From Forficula auricularia (taxonomy: Eukaryota > Arthropoda > Insecta > Dermaptera > Forficulidae), in the NCBI GenBank assembly GCA_024734495.1, contig JALMQS010000136.1, positions 310,001 through 374,000 on the forward strand: DNA of 64,000 bases, written 5' to 3'. A program made the position numbers and the translations under genes. Within the stretch, counting starts at the first letter, position 1. Each line of letters opens with the position of its first letter. Below the pieces are notes generated by a model that saw only the letters and a list, made by a program, of their open reading frames with translations, was not told the DNA's origin and searched no databases. Of this stretch, positions 13,101 to 28,100 are shown one piece after another.

Positions 13101-16100
13101 AAAGTGGGCAATCCACTAATATGTGGGATACATCAATTCTCCTGTCACACGTAATACACCAAGGTGGAGCTTCTCTATTAATTAAAAAGCCATGAGAAAA
13201 GAAACAGGGACCAATTCTCAAACGAGTTATTATTGTTTGTTCTCTCCTACTATTATATTTGTGTTTTAACAGTGGAGTAATGTTTGGTTTGATTCTTTTT
13301 AAAAAATTATTTTCTATTTCCTCCCATTCATTTTCCCAGTTCTTCAGGATTAAGTTTTTTGAAAATAATTTTATATCCTCATAGCACAATTCGGTGAAAT
13401 CGTAAGTTAATTTATTTGCTCCCTTTTTTGCTAGTCGATCGACTTCCTCGTTACCTAAAATTTTCTTGTAACGATATCAATGCTTTTGATGACTGAGAAT
13501 TAATTCAAGATATTGATTGACCCTGCATGGATACCCAGAATTCGGACAAGGACAACTCTTGCCCAGAAAATAATGATTTTTGTACTAAATCATTTTTTAA
13601 GTCGATTAGACTCTTGTTCAATCAAACTTAGATGTGTTAGATTGATAATCCATTCATATTCTTGTATATCCAGTGATGGAAAATATTTATCAAATGATGA
13701 ATAAAAATTTCCAAGCATCTTTTGGATTTCTGGCAGTATTTGTAGTTTCTTCCGACATAAGTCTATATCTGAGAAACAACATATTGTGGATTTCTTGTTT
13801 TTCTAATCCATAATTAAATTTCTCCTTGAAAGATTTTAATTTTCCAGTTATCGTGATAAAATTTTCCTTATCTCAGATTCAAGAAATTTAATTTTTCAAT
13901 CATATCATTAAGGGATTCGACTTGCATCCACCACTTGCCTTCATAAAGCAATGCAAATCTAACATATGCCTCCGCATCGAAAAAGGAAATGATTTCTCTT
14001 CTCAGAAAGACAAATCATTTTAGCACTCACATTAAACTTCTGTTTGTAATAGCAAACACTTATAAACAAAATCCATTGCATCGCATTAAGACTCAAAAAT
14101 TCTGCATCGTTCTGCATTTGATTTGATATAATTGACTGTTTTAATGAGCTGGTTCATTGTATTCAAAAACTGCTTCTGTTTAGCCAGGGACTTGGAAACT
14201 AAAAACTTCACACTAAGTCCCATAATGTAGGATTTTGACTTAACACATGAACTACAAAGCCATTTTTCCGATCTTGCACCGTCAGACAATTATACAAAAT
14301 TCCTATTTCATTCCTCTTAATTCAACGTTTTTGTTGACCAACTTATACACATCTTCATATGTGCTTGTCGTCTTCAGATCACAAAAAAAAAACTTATTAT
14401 TTTATTTAGTTTTAAACATGTCTATGAAATACTCAATTTAAGGAATTTTTCATAAAATTTCACAGCATACCTGAAATATCTTGCGGCACACCGCGACATA
14501 TACTTTTAACAACACTGGTCTAAAGAGTACACCATATAATTTTATTACACAAATAAATGACATTTCTCTTTATTTTATAGAAAAATGGACTGTAACATTT
14601 GATTTTTTTCATTTGCTGGATTGAAATCACTGTTCATACTTTAATTTAAGTCTAATCTGATTTATTTTCATGGATAAGAAAACAAGTTATTATCGTTTAA
14701 CTCTGCAATGGTTAGTAGCTATAATTAAAGCCCACTTTATTTGAATCGCTAAGACATAAAAAAAGAGAGGCGCCCTCGGGTCATTGCATCTCCCAAAGGC
14801 CGGCACTGATATTTATTTTTTTATTTAAATTGATCTTATAGAGAAATAAAAATGAAGCACATTCTTTCAACATTTTTAATTCTTCTATTACTATATTACA
14901 TCCACTTAATTTCTTAAAATTAAAATATCACATAACACTTCACTACATTTCATTAGATATTAATTAATTTTTTTAATATTCCTCTTTTTTTACACTATTA
15001 TTACAAATATTGATATAAAAATTAAATATATATTATATACCGGGTGAGTTTTTTTATCTTGAGACAGTCTTATAACTCAAAAACAGTGCATTATATGAAA
15101 AAAAAGTTTCAAATAAAAGTTTATTTATATCAGGGGGGAAACTAAACTATGCTATTTTTTGTCGATCTAGAACAAGCTTTCAAGGGTATTTTTAAGGTCA
15201 AGTTGTGTTTTTTAAAGGGAACTCTATATTTTTCTTTGCCCCACCATATTCAACAAAAAAAAACTGGACAACTTTCATAAGAACTATTTTTTTATACGAC
15301 ATCAAATAAACAAAATACATAAATCAATTAGATCTCAAAAAAAATCTTAATAATTATTTTTAACAATTATTTAACTTAATTATCAAATAATAATGATTAA
15401 ATAAATAATTATTAAATTGAAAAGTCACAACAATGAAAATAAGGGTTTATAATGATATTAAAAATTCTTTATACTCAGGATTTAAGAGATTATTTTCTAC
15501 TTAAATGAACTACTTAAACTTTTTGAGTTTAAAAAACTTTGTTTCTCGTGTCAATCCAGTAGATAGTTATATATTGTATTACTATAATAAAAATGGAGAT
15601 TTTTTTTTGTTGAAGTCAGAATTGAAATGGTCTTAATTTATGCGGTGAATGTGGAAGAAGTGTTATGGGGCTGCCATTGAAATGAATGCCGAGGGTTTTT
15701 CTGATAGGAATACACCCTCTCAAGCTTCATTTAGCGTGTTGTAAATCTGTTAAAAAAAAGGAAATTGGAACTGGAATTGATCATTATTATTTGATAATTA
15801 AATTGAATAATTGTTAAGAATAATTATTATTTGGATTTTTTTTAGATCTAATTGATTTAATATTTTGTTTATTTGATGTCATATAAAAAATAGTTCTAAT
15901 GAAAGTGGTTAAATCTTTTTTAATAAATTTAGGCAATGTAAAGAAAAATATAGGTTTCCATTTAAAAAACAGAAGTTTACCTTGAAATACCCTTGAAAGC
16001 TTGTTATGGGTCGACAAACAATAGCTTAGTTTAGTTTCCCCCCTGATATAAATAAACTTTTATTTGAAACTTTTTTTTCATTTATATTAGACTGTCTCAA

Positions 16101-19100
16101 AATAAAAAACTCACTCGGTATATACCATATATCCAAAAAATAAGAGGAAAAAGAATATATATTCCTTTTATTTTTTGGATATAAATAAATATTTAAAGTC
16201 AACTATTCTAATATACTACATATATATTTTTATTTATTAATTTTTTTTTAAGAATCTTATTACTTTATTTTTTTATGTTATTGATGAGAAGAGTTATATC
16301 AAGAACTCCCTATAGACTAGGATTGTCTCTCGATATCAACTCAAGTCCCTATAAATTATGATGATTAATTTTGTTTTATATGAAATACATAAAAAATTAT
16401 TATATAATAATTCAGGATTAAATAATATAATAATATTAACTTAAAAATATATATATGAATAGATACTTAAATGCAAAAAGTAAAACACCAATCCAAAAGC
16501 ATAGAAGCAAGCAAAACAAAAGCTAAGCAAATATAAATTTTAGATATATTTTTTTATATATTTATCAAGAATAAATATTTTTCAAAAATATTGAAAATTA
16601 TTCAATATTTCATTTCTTTTTCTTTTCATTAATATATTAAATATATTTTACTATTATTGTAATCCAAGGCCACAAAAAGTTATATTTTAAATTAAAACAG
16701 AGCATTTTTTATTGTCACAGAGCTTGTATATTGTTGAAAATAAAAAGACAAATGAGCAAAACAGACTAGAAGTTTATTTTTATCTAACTTTAACTCAATG
16801 GAGCCCAGTGGCGTAACTATACCGTTGAGACCCGAGGCAAATTCATCCAATAAGGCCCTCCCTCAATGTAAAGAAACTAAACCAACGTTTTAGTTTCTTT
16901 TTATTAATAAATCACTAGGTATAAAGTACCTACAAACGCTATTATAATAATTATAGTGTGCATTTTTCGTTCATTTTCTACTAACTTTTAATTTGTGTCT
17001 TTACTTTAGTAGGTAATTTAAATACGAAACTAATAAATTTTACTAAATTTTGTAATAATAAATGTTAGAATCCGCTCGGGCCGGGGGCCCCTGGCATTTT
17101 GCCCGTTCTGCCACCCTATTGTTACGCCACTGATGAAGCCCCTATTTTTTTCTAATATACAGGAAATATGAAATAATACAGAGTTATATAAAGTTGCAAA
17201 GTTACTATATAAATTGAAAAGTTTTTATTTTGCTGAGAGTAGCAGAGTTGTTGATTCATAGAGAGAAACAAAGAGGTTGTCCTCTGCTTGATGCAAATAA
17301 ACATACCCATATATGAGCCGTTTATTTTGAAAGTGGCCTAAGTCCATTATTTGTTATTTTGAGATATTTGTATTTATATTTTTATAAATACATATATTTA
17401 TATATATTTTGATGTATTTATTTTGACGAATTCATGATGATATTGTACTCCTTTGGCTATGATATTATAAATTTGAAAAGAAGACATCTATTTTACTTAG
17501 AGAAAGTGGTGTAGGTTTTAGGTGAAACATGATATTAATTAATAAAGTAAAGGGTGTTTAGTTTCCCAGTGAATGAAATAAAACTCAAAGAGGTTTATAC
17601 AAACTCAATATATTTCGGATTATTAGACCATCATCAGGAGTTTACAGCTTAAAACTGTTTTCAGACTAATAATCTGAAATATATTGAGTTTGTGTAAACC
17701 TCTTTGAGTTTTATTTCATTCACTGTGAAACTACACACCCTTTACTTTATTAATTGAAGACATCTATATATGTCTAACTAAATCTGTCATTAACTCATTT
17801 TTTTCAAGATTGGAGTTAGGCCACTATCAAAATAAACGGCTCAAATATATATATATTATTTACTATTGATAGAGATTTTCTTTAGGAGACGGACTGGTAT
17901 AAATATGTAATTGGATGTTGATGAAAGCAGTCCACGGTGGTTGTAAAAAATAAGACTATAGAGGTTTTATTATTTTACATTTATTTGTTAAACCGACGTT
18001 TCGGAGATTTATTCTCTCCTTCTTCAGGGTAACAAAAAGTCAATGAAAGTAGTTCAAAAAATAGTTACTTTCTGTCTCCTTTGACAATGCCAAAAAAACA
18101 TTATAAAAATTCTTTTTCATCTCGAATAGAAAACAGTAAAAAGCAATTGATGATCCATATGTTAATGAAGAAGGAGAGAATAAATCTCCGAAACGTCGGT
18201 TTAACAAATAAATGTAAAATAATAAAACCTCTATAGTCTTATTTTTTACAACCACCGTGGACTGCTTTCATCAACATCCAATTACATTATTTACTATATT
18301 TGTTTGAGACTATAGTTTCGAAAGCTTGGCCCTCATCATCAGTCTTTTTAATTATAAATATTATTTTTCATGGGATTAGTTTCAGTTTGGATATTTAAAT
18401 TTTTTTTTCCTTCTTTCTCAGCTTGTGAGCCAAACTATAGTCTCAAACAAATAAATAATATATATACACATATATATATTTTATATATACGTGTGTATGT
18501 TTATTTGCATCAAGCAGAGAACAACCTTAATAGTATGTTTCTTATATTTGATTCAATCGCGAATCGATTTCGGGTGATTTTTGTCAAATATTAAGTGATT
18601 ATCTGAACTTATATATTTCTAACTTGAAATAATGAAGTTAAATAAATTTATAATTTTCTCATTAATATATTAAAGAATAATTAACTCATTAACGAGAATT
18701 GTTTTGATCGCGCTTTTTAAACAAGATATATATCGCGAGACTACTGCTGTCCAAGTGTTATGCGGGCTAAACGCAAAATGACGTTGGATTATAGCTGAAT
18801 AATAAATAATAATAAATAAATCTTTATTCCTCGACCTGCTTAGAGGCACAAGTCCTCGGTGGCTAGGTCCTCCAAACATCAATACAATCTAGCTACAATA
18901 CATTAATAGCTACAATACATTAATAGCTACAATACATTAATATCATGGATCATATCTTTTTCATTCACTCTTGGTCCAGGCTTAAGAGTCAGCAGACTCC
19001 AATAGCTTCAACCAGCAGTAGTTTCGCGATATATATCTTGTTTAAAAAGCGCGATCAAAACAATTATTGTTAATGTTTTAAATATTCTTTAATATATTAA

Positions 19101-22100
19101 TGAGAAAATTTTAAATTTAGAGAACAACCTCTTTGTTTCGGGCTAAAATTGTTTAACCTATTTTCTCTCCTGAAGGAGTTCTATAATGGAAATATATACA
19201 TTTTATCTAATTGTATGTCATTTAAAAAAAAAATTCGTTTGTTTGTTTCTCGTTCACCATTTTGGTCCCTCAAAATATTTTTGAACAAAAAAAGTGCATA
19301 TTTTATTTGAATCACTTCATGGGAAAAGGGACCTTAAGTCCATTTTTAAGCGACCTAAATCTAATGAATTTTTTTTAATTTTTTAGAACTAAAACAAGCA
19401 CATTGGAGTAGAAAGCAAAATACTTTTTAAAAGCTATTAATGAGAATAATATTTCAAGCCCATGTCGTTAGGGTATAGGTTTTCTATTTTTGGAATAGAG
19501 TGAAGCGAGGGGTGAACCGCGATTGGAATTAGGTGTACGCGTCTTTGGAATTATGTGGAATTATTTTGGAATTCAATAGATAATGTCGCTTCATCTAGTG
19601 TCTTCTACTTGGAAATGAAAGTGGAAGTAGGTGTACACGATATTAGGTCGCGGTTCACCCCTCGAGGTGAAGAAGCCTCTTTTAGCATGAAGCGATTTAT
19701 TTATTTTTTAACAAATTACTTTTGAATATTTATCAAGTATAAATATTGGAAAAATTAATTTACAGATTTAGCTTTTTGAATATAATATAAGTTTTTGAAT
19801 ATTTTTAATTTCTTGATACGTTTGCGAAATATATTATGTTTTTGGCTGATTGATTTTTTTGATGCTGAATTGTTGGAAAGGCAATGAAAACCACAAATTC
19901 CGAATAAAAAGATCAAAAAGTCATTTTAATCCCCTTTAAACTGACTGAGAATCTTCCTTCCTTCTTTAGCGTTTAAAAGAGTCAAGGAAGGAATCTTCTT
20001 CTCCTATGCATTAACAAGGGCGGATCCAGGGGGGCGGAGGGGGCGACCGCCCCCATAGAGGCCCGTGCCTGGCAAAAAAATTTGTAAAAAAAAAAACCAT
20101 TTATTTTTTAAAAAATATTAAAATTGAAAATAAAGTTCTATGTGTGTGTGTGTGTGGTGGGGGGGGGGGGTCTCGCACCCCCCCGCTTGGACAATTCGAT
20201 CGCGACACACTTCCGAGATAAAAAGTAGATCTTATACATATACATCGGGCACCTTATATACATTCATTGCCAGAGGACTGTTAAAGGAGACGAGAAAGAG
20301 GTTCCTTCGTTGACCTTTTTAAACCCTGAAGAAAGAGAGAACACACACATCAAAAAATTTTAATTCTGAACTGTCCATTTCAGTAATAATTTTTGAAAAT
20401 CCTCTAACTTATCACCTCTCTATATACCTCAAGACATTTAGGGCCAGTTGTATGTCGGTTGGTAAAGTCTTTGTAAAAGTTGACAAAGGGCAAAACCTTA
20501 GAATTCACCTTGTGCCCGATGGGATGGCCAATCAGATGAAAGTGCGTCTGATTGGCCATCCGACCGGTCACAAGGTGAATTCTAAGGTTTTACCCTTTGT
20601 CAACGTTTACAAATACTTTACCAACCGACATACAACTGGCCCTAAGTAACTTAAATTGAAAGTTTCTTTTTGCGAGTAGCAGAATTTTTATTATTAAACG
20701 ACTTCAAAAAAGGAGGAGGTTCTCAATTCGACTGAATTTTTTTTTGTGTATGTTACCTGATATCTTCGCCAATTGTGAACCGATTTTGATGATTTTTTTT
20801 GCATTGGGTTCAGTCTTGTTTCCGATTGCTAAAAATATAAATTTCTTTGGTATTGGACCTTTTTTGTTATGTTTGTTCAGGCATAACTTCTTTGTTTAAA
20901 ACCGATTTTAATAATTCTTTCTGCTTTTGGATGAGTATAGCTCCAAGATAGTCAAGATACCTAACTATTTATTATTGTCTCCTTCAACATTATGCAACCA
21001 TTGAGATATCGCTTGTAGACCTCGCATGATTTGTTTTAGATCATCATAATAAGGAAAGATCTCAAAAATGTCATTTGTTTTGTGCATAAGACATAATAAA
21101 TGATGAATCGACAACGACATGAAGTGTCTTGTGGTAGTTATCGGGACCCGAAAAACAAAAATCAAATAATTGTTAAATTATTATCTAACCTGCCCCTGGA
21201 TAATTCAAGTTATTGCATTTTATTTGCTCCACTAGTGAAATGTACTTAGCAAAAACACTACTCTTTTAGGTACAGTTCATGATCGGAACCCCACCAGGAG
21301 GACAAACGCGTCGTCGAAGTGCATCAGGAAGTTCTTGTGAAACTCCTCCTCCCGTTAGCACTTGGACTGTTTCTCCAGTTTCCGCTGGAAAAATAACTCC
21401 TACTTGTTCTCCCCTAAGAAGATCTGGTAATTACTTTTTCAAGTTTATAAACAATTAATTGTTTTAATATTTTTTTACAAATATTTCATTATTTTTCCAG
21501 GTACGAGCTCGCCTCTTTTAAATGGACCTATTGCTGTGATATCAAATTTCATGTCTGATAATAACAATAAACAATCTCCTTTAATGACTTTTGGAACCCG
21601 TGCAATGACTCTACCAGAGATATCAGGTATTTTTTCGTTTCACTTAATGTATTTCTTAAATAAATATTTTAACATACTTTTATTCAACTTGATTTAAGAG
21701 TCATGTGAAATTATTGGATCAACTATACAGGAGAGGGAGAGTAAATATTAAAATTCTACTCCTTATGTCCGATCTTTTTTTTTTTAATGAAAATGTTGAG
21801 AGGAGTTTCATCAAAAAGGTGTATCCCCTAAAGACCTGGGTTGGCCCCTCCATCGTGAAAAATATAAGAAGAGGGAATTTTATGGGCTGGGCAGAGGTCG
21901 AAGGTACCTGTGGATACGGGTCTTAAACAGCTGAAGGTTATAAGTCGCGGGAAGACGGTGGCTGGGAGTGAGTTCCAGTCTCTGTAGGTATAGGGATAAA
22001 AGAGTTGGCGAAAGCGCTTGTTCGATTTTTATCCAATTTGACAGCGAAGGGGTGCTGAGCGTTCGAAAACCGCGTGTTTCTCATAAAGAGGGCTTTAGGG

Positions 22101-25100
22101 GGGGATAATTGATTTCAGCTAGACTGAACAGACACCGTGATAGTAGATAGACAGGGAAAGGACAGAAACGGTTCTTCGGTGAGCCAGGGAGTCGAGTGAG
22201 TTGGTTAGAGCCGGGTCTCCTATTAGCTTAATTGCTCTCTTCTGAATTGCATCAAGTGTGGCAAGAGAATGCTTGGAGGCCCCCATCCACAGATGAGAGC
22301 CATATTCTAGACAGGGACGAATTTGAGCCTTATACACTGTAAGAAGTTGACTGGGAATATAATAGCGCCTAGATCTAAATAGGAGACCAACCTTGCGCGC
22401 TGCAGCTTTAGCAGTGGTTGAGATATGGTCATTCCATGAAAGGTCAGACACTAGAGTTACGCCTAGCATTGAAATTTTATCCCTAAATTCCAGTGAGTTT
22501 GAATCGAATGATATGGACCAAATTTTACATACTTAGTCTTTATCTTTAGGACCATGTATCAATGTGATGCATATATCAATTACTTTAAATATAAGCTGTA
22601 AATTTTAATATAATTTTCCTAATCTTCTTATTAAAATTATTAAAAGAGAAAGAAAAATCTACTTAATTTTTGAAAAATGTATTATTGTTAATACATGTTT
22701 TGAACCCATCTTCAGTTAATACAAAACATTTTTTACTTTACGTAATTCTTTTATATATTACAAATAGGCAAGTTATATTAATAATTTGAACAATCGAGAA
22801 TATTTTGGTTGTAAATTTTAAATAAAACTTATATTTTTTAAATAACATGTTTTTATTTTTAGTTATGTAAATTAGCAAATTTTTAGAGTAGGTACTAGAG
22901 AAAATTATTTACACATTTTGGTTCATTAAAAAAAAAAAAATAGAAAAAAAGTGTTAATATAATTATATTATATACATATATCTATGGCAAACGGTGACAT
23001 TTCAATCAGCTGTCCAAAAAAGAACCCTTCAATTTTTAAAATTTTATTTTATTTTTCGCTCCTTTTTTTTGTAAAATTCATCGACAAAAGCAGAATTTTT
23101 CGTTATTTTTGAAACATTAAATTTTTTATGACAAGGTATGACAATATGGACCGCACGCCACTGATAGAAACGAGGGGTGAACCTCGACCTAATATAGTGT
23201 ACACCTACTTCCACTTCCACTTTCTTTTCCAAGTAGAAGATAATTGATGAATGGGCATTATCTAATGAATTCCAAAATAATTCCAAAGTGGTGTACCTCT
23301 AATTCCAATCGCGATTCATCCCTTGGATATGAATATAGTATATATTTAATAGAAAACAATAAAGATGTTATTGCTTTCTTCAATCTTTCAATCATATTCT
23401 TTTGATTGATTTAATTTTCAATTAAACTATTCTCAGTCAATAATATATTAAAATAAATTCTTTCACATTTAATACTTGATTAAAATATTTCGTTATTTTG
23501 CAGAAGCGGGTGCTTTTAAAGGTTTTCCTGACACACCTCCTTTAAATATTGATGGACCAATAACTTTTCTTGCTCCTGAACTTCCAGAGGAAACATTACT
23601 TGAAGTTAGTTGACCATCAAGAAATTTTTTTAGATTATAAAGTATAAATTTTAAATTTCTATTGTATTTTTTATTATTTATTTTAGCGGGAGCATAATGA
23701 GACTCTTGCAAAACTAAATTTCGTTGTGGCCCTGTCCGATTGCATTTTTGAAATTGCATCAAAGAGGGATCCACCTGGGCCTTTATCAGCTGTTTTGACG
23801 CATGGTAATAATATTTCAAACGATGGAGGACCCATAGGATCATCATCTACTAGTTTTCCAAATGAAATCACTAAAAGGGCAGAAAAATTAGTTCTCGCCC
23901 ATCGTGCAATGCAGCTTCTTGATATGGGGCTAAAACACGCAACAGAACAATTAAATTCAGGCCAGCTTCGAAGATCTACTTCCGTAAAACATGGTAAATA
24001 TATATTATATTTTCTATTTCGAATTTCTTACATTAAATATTAAATAAATAAAATTTAAATTATTTTAAATTAAAAAATAGATCGATTTCTGCTAGTTAGC
24101 TTTATAAACAGATAATAAAAGCTGAATAATTTCGGCTAAAATCTTTAACTTAGTATGATATTTTCTATACTTATTAGGTGTACAAATAGGTTTTGAGGGA
24201 TTTACTAAAGAATTTAACTAGCATTAAATCGCATCGGATCATCTGGTAACTATATTCATGTTAAAGCGTATCTATCATTTCGCTGAAGTGTAAGCAACAT
24301 ACTTTCTTTGTGCTCTAACCATGTCAACATTTGTGCCAACAAAACTCAATTTGCGGGAAGCGATGCTTTTTTGTTTTCATTTGAAAAAAAGTGCAACTGA
24401 TGGACATCAATTGCTGTGTGAACCATATGGGGAACATGCTCCATCAATAAAAACATGCGAGTACTGGTTCCGGAGTTTTAAAAGTGGCGATTTTGACACC
24501 AGCGACAAAGAAGGCGAATGGAGGCCAGTAAAGTTTGAAGACGCTGAGTTGGAGGCGTTATTGGATCATGATTCATGCCAAACTCAAAAGGAGCTCGCTG
24601 AAACCTTGAAAGTGACTCAACAAGTGATTTCGAACCTTCTCAAGGCCATGGGTATGGTGCAAAAAAATGAAAATTGAGTTCTGTATGAACTCAAGCCAAG
24701 AGATGTCGAACGCCGTTTTTTCACGTGCGAACAACTGCTTCTATGGCAAAATCGGAAGGTTTTTTTGCATCGAATCGTGACGGGGGACGAAAAGTGGATC
24801 CACTACAATAACCCAAAGCGCAGAAAACGTGAGGTAAACCCGGCCATCTATCAACTTCAAGGGCCAAACCGAAAATTCATGGCAAGAAGCTAATGCTGTG
24901 TATCTGGTAGGATCAGCTCGGAGTGATCTACTATGAGCTACTCCAGCCTAAAGAAACCATTACTGGGGAAGGTTACCATCAACAATTGATGCAATTGAGC
25001 CTAGCATTGAAGCTCAAACGCCCGCAATATGCCAAAAGACATGACAAAATGATCTTTCAGCACGACAACGCTCGGCCACATGTTGCAAAAGTCGTCAAGG

Positions 25101-28100
25101 AAACTTTGGAGGCGCTTCAATGGGATGTCCTATCCCACCCGCCGTTTTCACCAGACATTGCTCCTTCCGACTATCACTTGTTTCGGTCGATGATGGCCTG
25201 GCCGAGCATCACTTCACTTCATGAAGAAGTCAAAAATTGGGTCGATTCTTGGATCGACTCAAAAGACGAGGAATTTTTTCAACGCTGAATCCGTATGCTG
25301 CCTGAAAGATGGGGAAAAGTCGTAGATAAGGATGGACAATACTTTGAATAAAATACATTGTCTAATTTCTCTGAATAACTTCAAAGGTACAAAAAAATCC
25401 TCAAAACTTATTTGTAGGCCTAATATAACTTTAACGTCTAATAACGCTTATTAATTCGTTAATAAATGATTAAGAAGTAATTTTTACTTTCCCTTACCTA
25501 TATCTTATCGTAATGAGAAATACTTGTATTATATATTTCTATAGAATCGGTTTCCTTAAATCGACTCCAACAATATTAATAATTGTAATTTTTTTTTCAG
25601 TCATGAGTTTAATGAGAAAAAAGTTATGTACAACTTTGAATGAGTGCAAGCAATTAATGAAAGACGAATCTCTTAAACGCGTTTTAAATTGCAATATTAT
25701 GGTCGAAAAAATATTATATGATTATGCTATACAAATGGTAGGTTCAATTTATTAATTTTTTTTAAATATCTTTTTCTCTTTCAAGAGGAATTTTAGTTTT
25801 TAGTTTCAAAAGATTAACACAACTAAATGGCTGAAATATCTTCTTCTTCTTCATGTGCCTTGCAATTATTATATCTTCTAATTTAATACTTGAGTTATCA
25901 AATTCTTTTTTATTTATCCTTGAGAAGAAGAATATGTATTCATGAAAAAGATTACATTATAATGATTTTCTTAAATATTTACTCTTATATTCATATTTAA
26001 TCTAATAGTATTTTAAATTAATATTAAACCAAGATTTGCTCAGTTCTCTCTTTACAAATATTATATTTTTTACTTTACCATACAGGGTATGGTCAAGTAT
26101 TGTAATCGTGCATGAAAAAAGTGTTTTTTCCTTCTTTTTTTCGAAATATCTCAAAAACATTATATTGATTTTTTTAAATATTTACTCTTATATTCATATT
26201 TAATCTAATAGTATTTTAAATTAATATTAAACCAAGATTTGCTCAGTTCTCTCTTTACAAATATTATATTTTTTACTTTACCATACAGGGTATTTGAGCG
26301 AAACCATGGCATTTCGCTCTACAAAAAGCTCTAATAAGTGAACACCGAAAAAATTATATTTTTCGAGATAATAATTGTTCTGTCTGTTAGTTAGTCTGTG
26401 CGTTACCAAATTTTTGTGGACGCGCTAGCTCAAAAACTAGTGTGAATATCGAAACCAAATTTCCCACGTAGTTTTGATCCATTGAGATTAAGAGCTGTTT
26501 AGATTTTGGTGCATATCGACCCAAAATTAAGGGGGGGGGGGTTAAAAATTAAAAATCTAGGCCATTTGAGCAAACTCTGTACCAAATTTTGTATAAATAA
26601 TCAGAGGGACCCCAGAAGTCTAAAAATGCAAAAACTAACCGCCCAAAATGGGGGGGGGGGGGGGGGCACAAAAAATTAAAATCTAGGCTCTTGTACCAAA
26701 CTCAACCAAATTTTGTATACATAATCAGATGGGCCCCCAGGAGTTTAAAAATGGAAAAACTAACCCCCCCCCCTACATGATTATAAATAATTTTATTAAA
26801 TATTAAATATAAGTGAGGGGCCAGGTTGTATGGTAAAGTCAAGTGGTTGGCCACATCAGAACACTTATTTAAATATGTATATCAGAAAGAAAAGTTTTTT
26901 AGCCTCTTGAGTTTCTTAGCTTAGCTTTAAAATTTCAAGATACGAAATCTATACACTTTCTATGTAGATACTTCAAATTTAGATTAATAAATTCGCAATT
27001 ATGATTAGTTAACTTCAAAATATTAAAGGATTAATTAATTTCAAATTGGGAATAATCTTTATAAATCTTATTTTCATTTTGAATTCTAATTTGAAGTTGG
27101 AAAAAACATAATTCTCCTTTTGTTTTATAATTTTACCACAATTATAATATAATATTTTTTTCTTTCCCTAAATTAGTGTCAAGATGCTGCAGTAGACGAA
27201 TTGTTTTCTAATATGGAACAATGCTTTCGACGATATCAGACAGCTCAAATTATTCTCCATAGTTTATCACAACAAGTACACCATCATAGAGATAGATCTC
27301 TTCTTAAAAGATGTAAATATTATTCACTATTCACTACTTAATTAAGAATAAAATGAAAAAATTATATATACTATTTCAATACAAATAAAAAGTATCTTGA
27401 TTATGGTAAAACAATAAAAAATACTCATAACCAGAAACCAAGCTTTATTTTAATTTATAAACATTTTCAAAGAATAATAAAAAAAAAATCAGATACAAAA
27501 TACATATGAATTATCAAAAACAAAAAATATATTAACTTACTTTTAAAAACAAATTTAAAAAATGAATTTAGAAAAAATTAAAAAGAAATAATCTTTTACT
27601 TCTTCCATTTATTTTAAGGTAGTCGTTCCTCCAAATGGGTATTCTTAGGATTTTTTTTGAAATTTAGTCAGATTATTATTTAAATACTTCTGAATCGATT
27701 GGTTGCAAAACGAAATTTATGAACAACTAGCTGACGCCCGGGCCTCCGGTCCGGCGTCACCTAGCCACTGGCGGGAGCGTCTCGTTTTATGGTTAAAATT
27801 TATATCGTCTAAACCACTGGACGTATCGAAACTATATTCAATAGGTATTAAAACAGTAAATGAATTATATATTACTTGTCAAAATTGTTCTCTTAACCAA
27901 AAATAATATTGACAATTGAAAGATTTCCAAAAACCTATTATCGGCTATCTTGTTTGTTTGCTTTACCCCCCCCCCCACCAGAGAGGCGCTGCTGTTGTTT
28001 CCTCGAAAAAATATTTTTTACATGCCACAGGTGTGATATCTATAAAAAACACTCGTATATTTGAATGGAATGTTGTGTGAAAATTTCAAAGAAATCGGTG

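Larger units (their letters stand above)
10908..14809 (-). mobile_element. Possible large hAT element containing nested insertions
   Basis: The left end has CTGTGCCGGCCTTAGCC and the right end has AAAGGCCGGCACTG, inverted matches of a CAGTGCCGGCC TIR. The interior contains SINE, hAT MITE, LINE and hAT coding relics. No convincing 8-bp target duplication (ATTATACT against ATATTTAT), so the pairing of these two ends is inference. Confidence 0.35.
17314..17856. mobile_element. Foldback (GAGCCGTTTATTTTGA ends) hosting a second foldback
   Basis: Left GAGCCGTTTATTTTGAAAGT and right ATCAAAATAAACGGCTC are inverted. The interior contains the complete hammerhead-bearing foldback at about 17530-17755. 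Both flanks carry GAGGTTGTCCTCTGC-type sequence that recurs at 18510, 19120 and 29660. Confidence 0.65.

Noticed and set aside
18670..18882. - strand 70-codon frame ([20 protein letters not shown])
   Set aside because: Spans a LINE-like 3' end and a foldback arm; no protein family.
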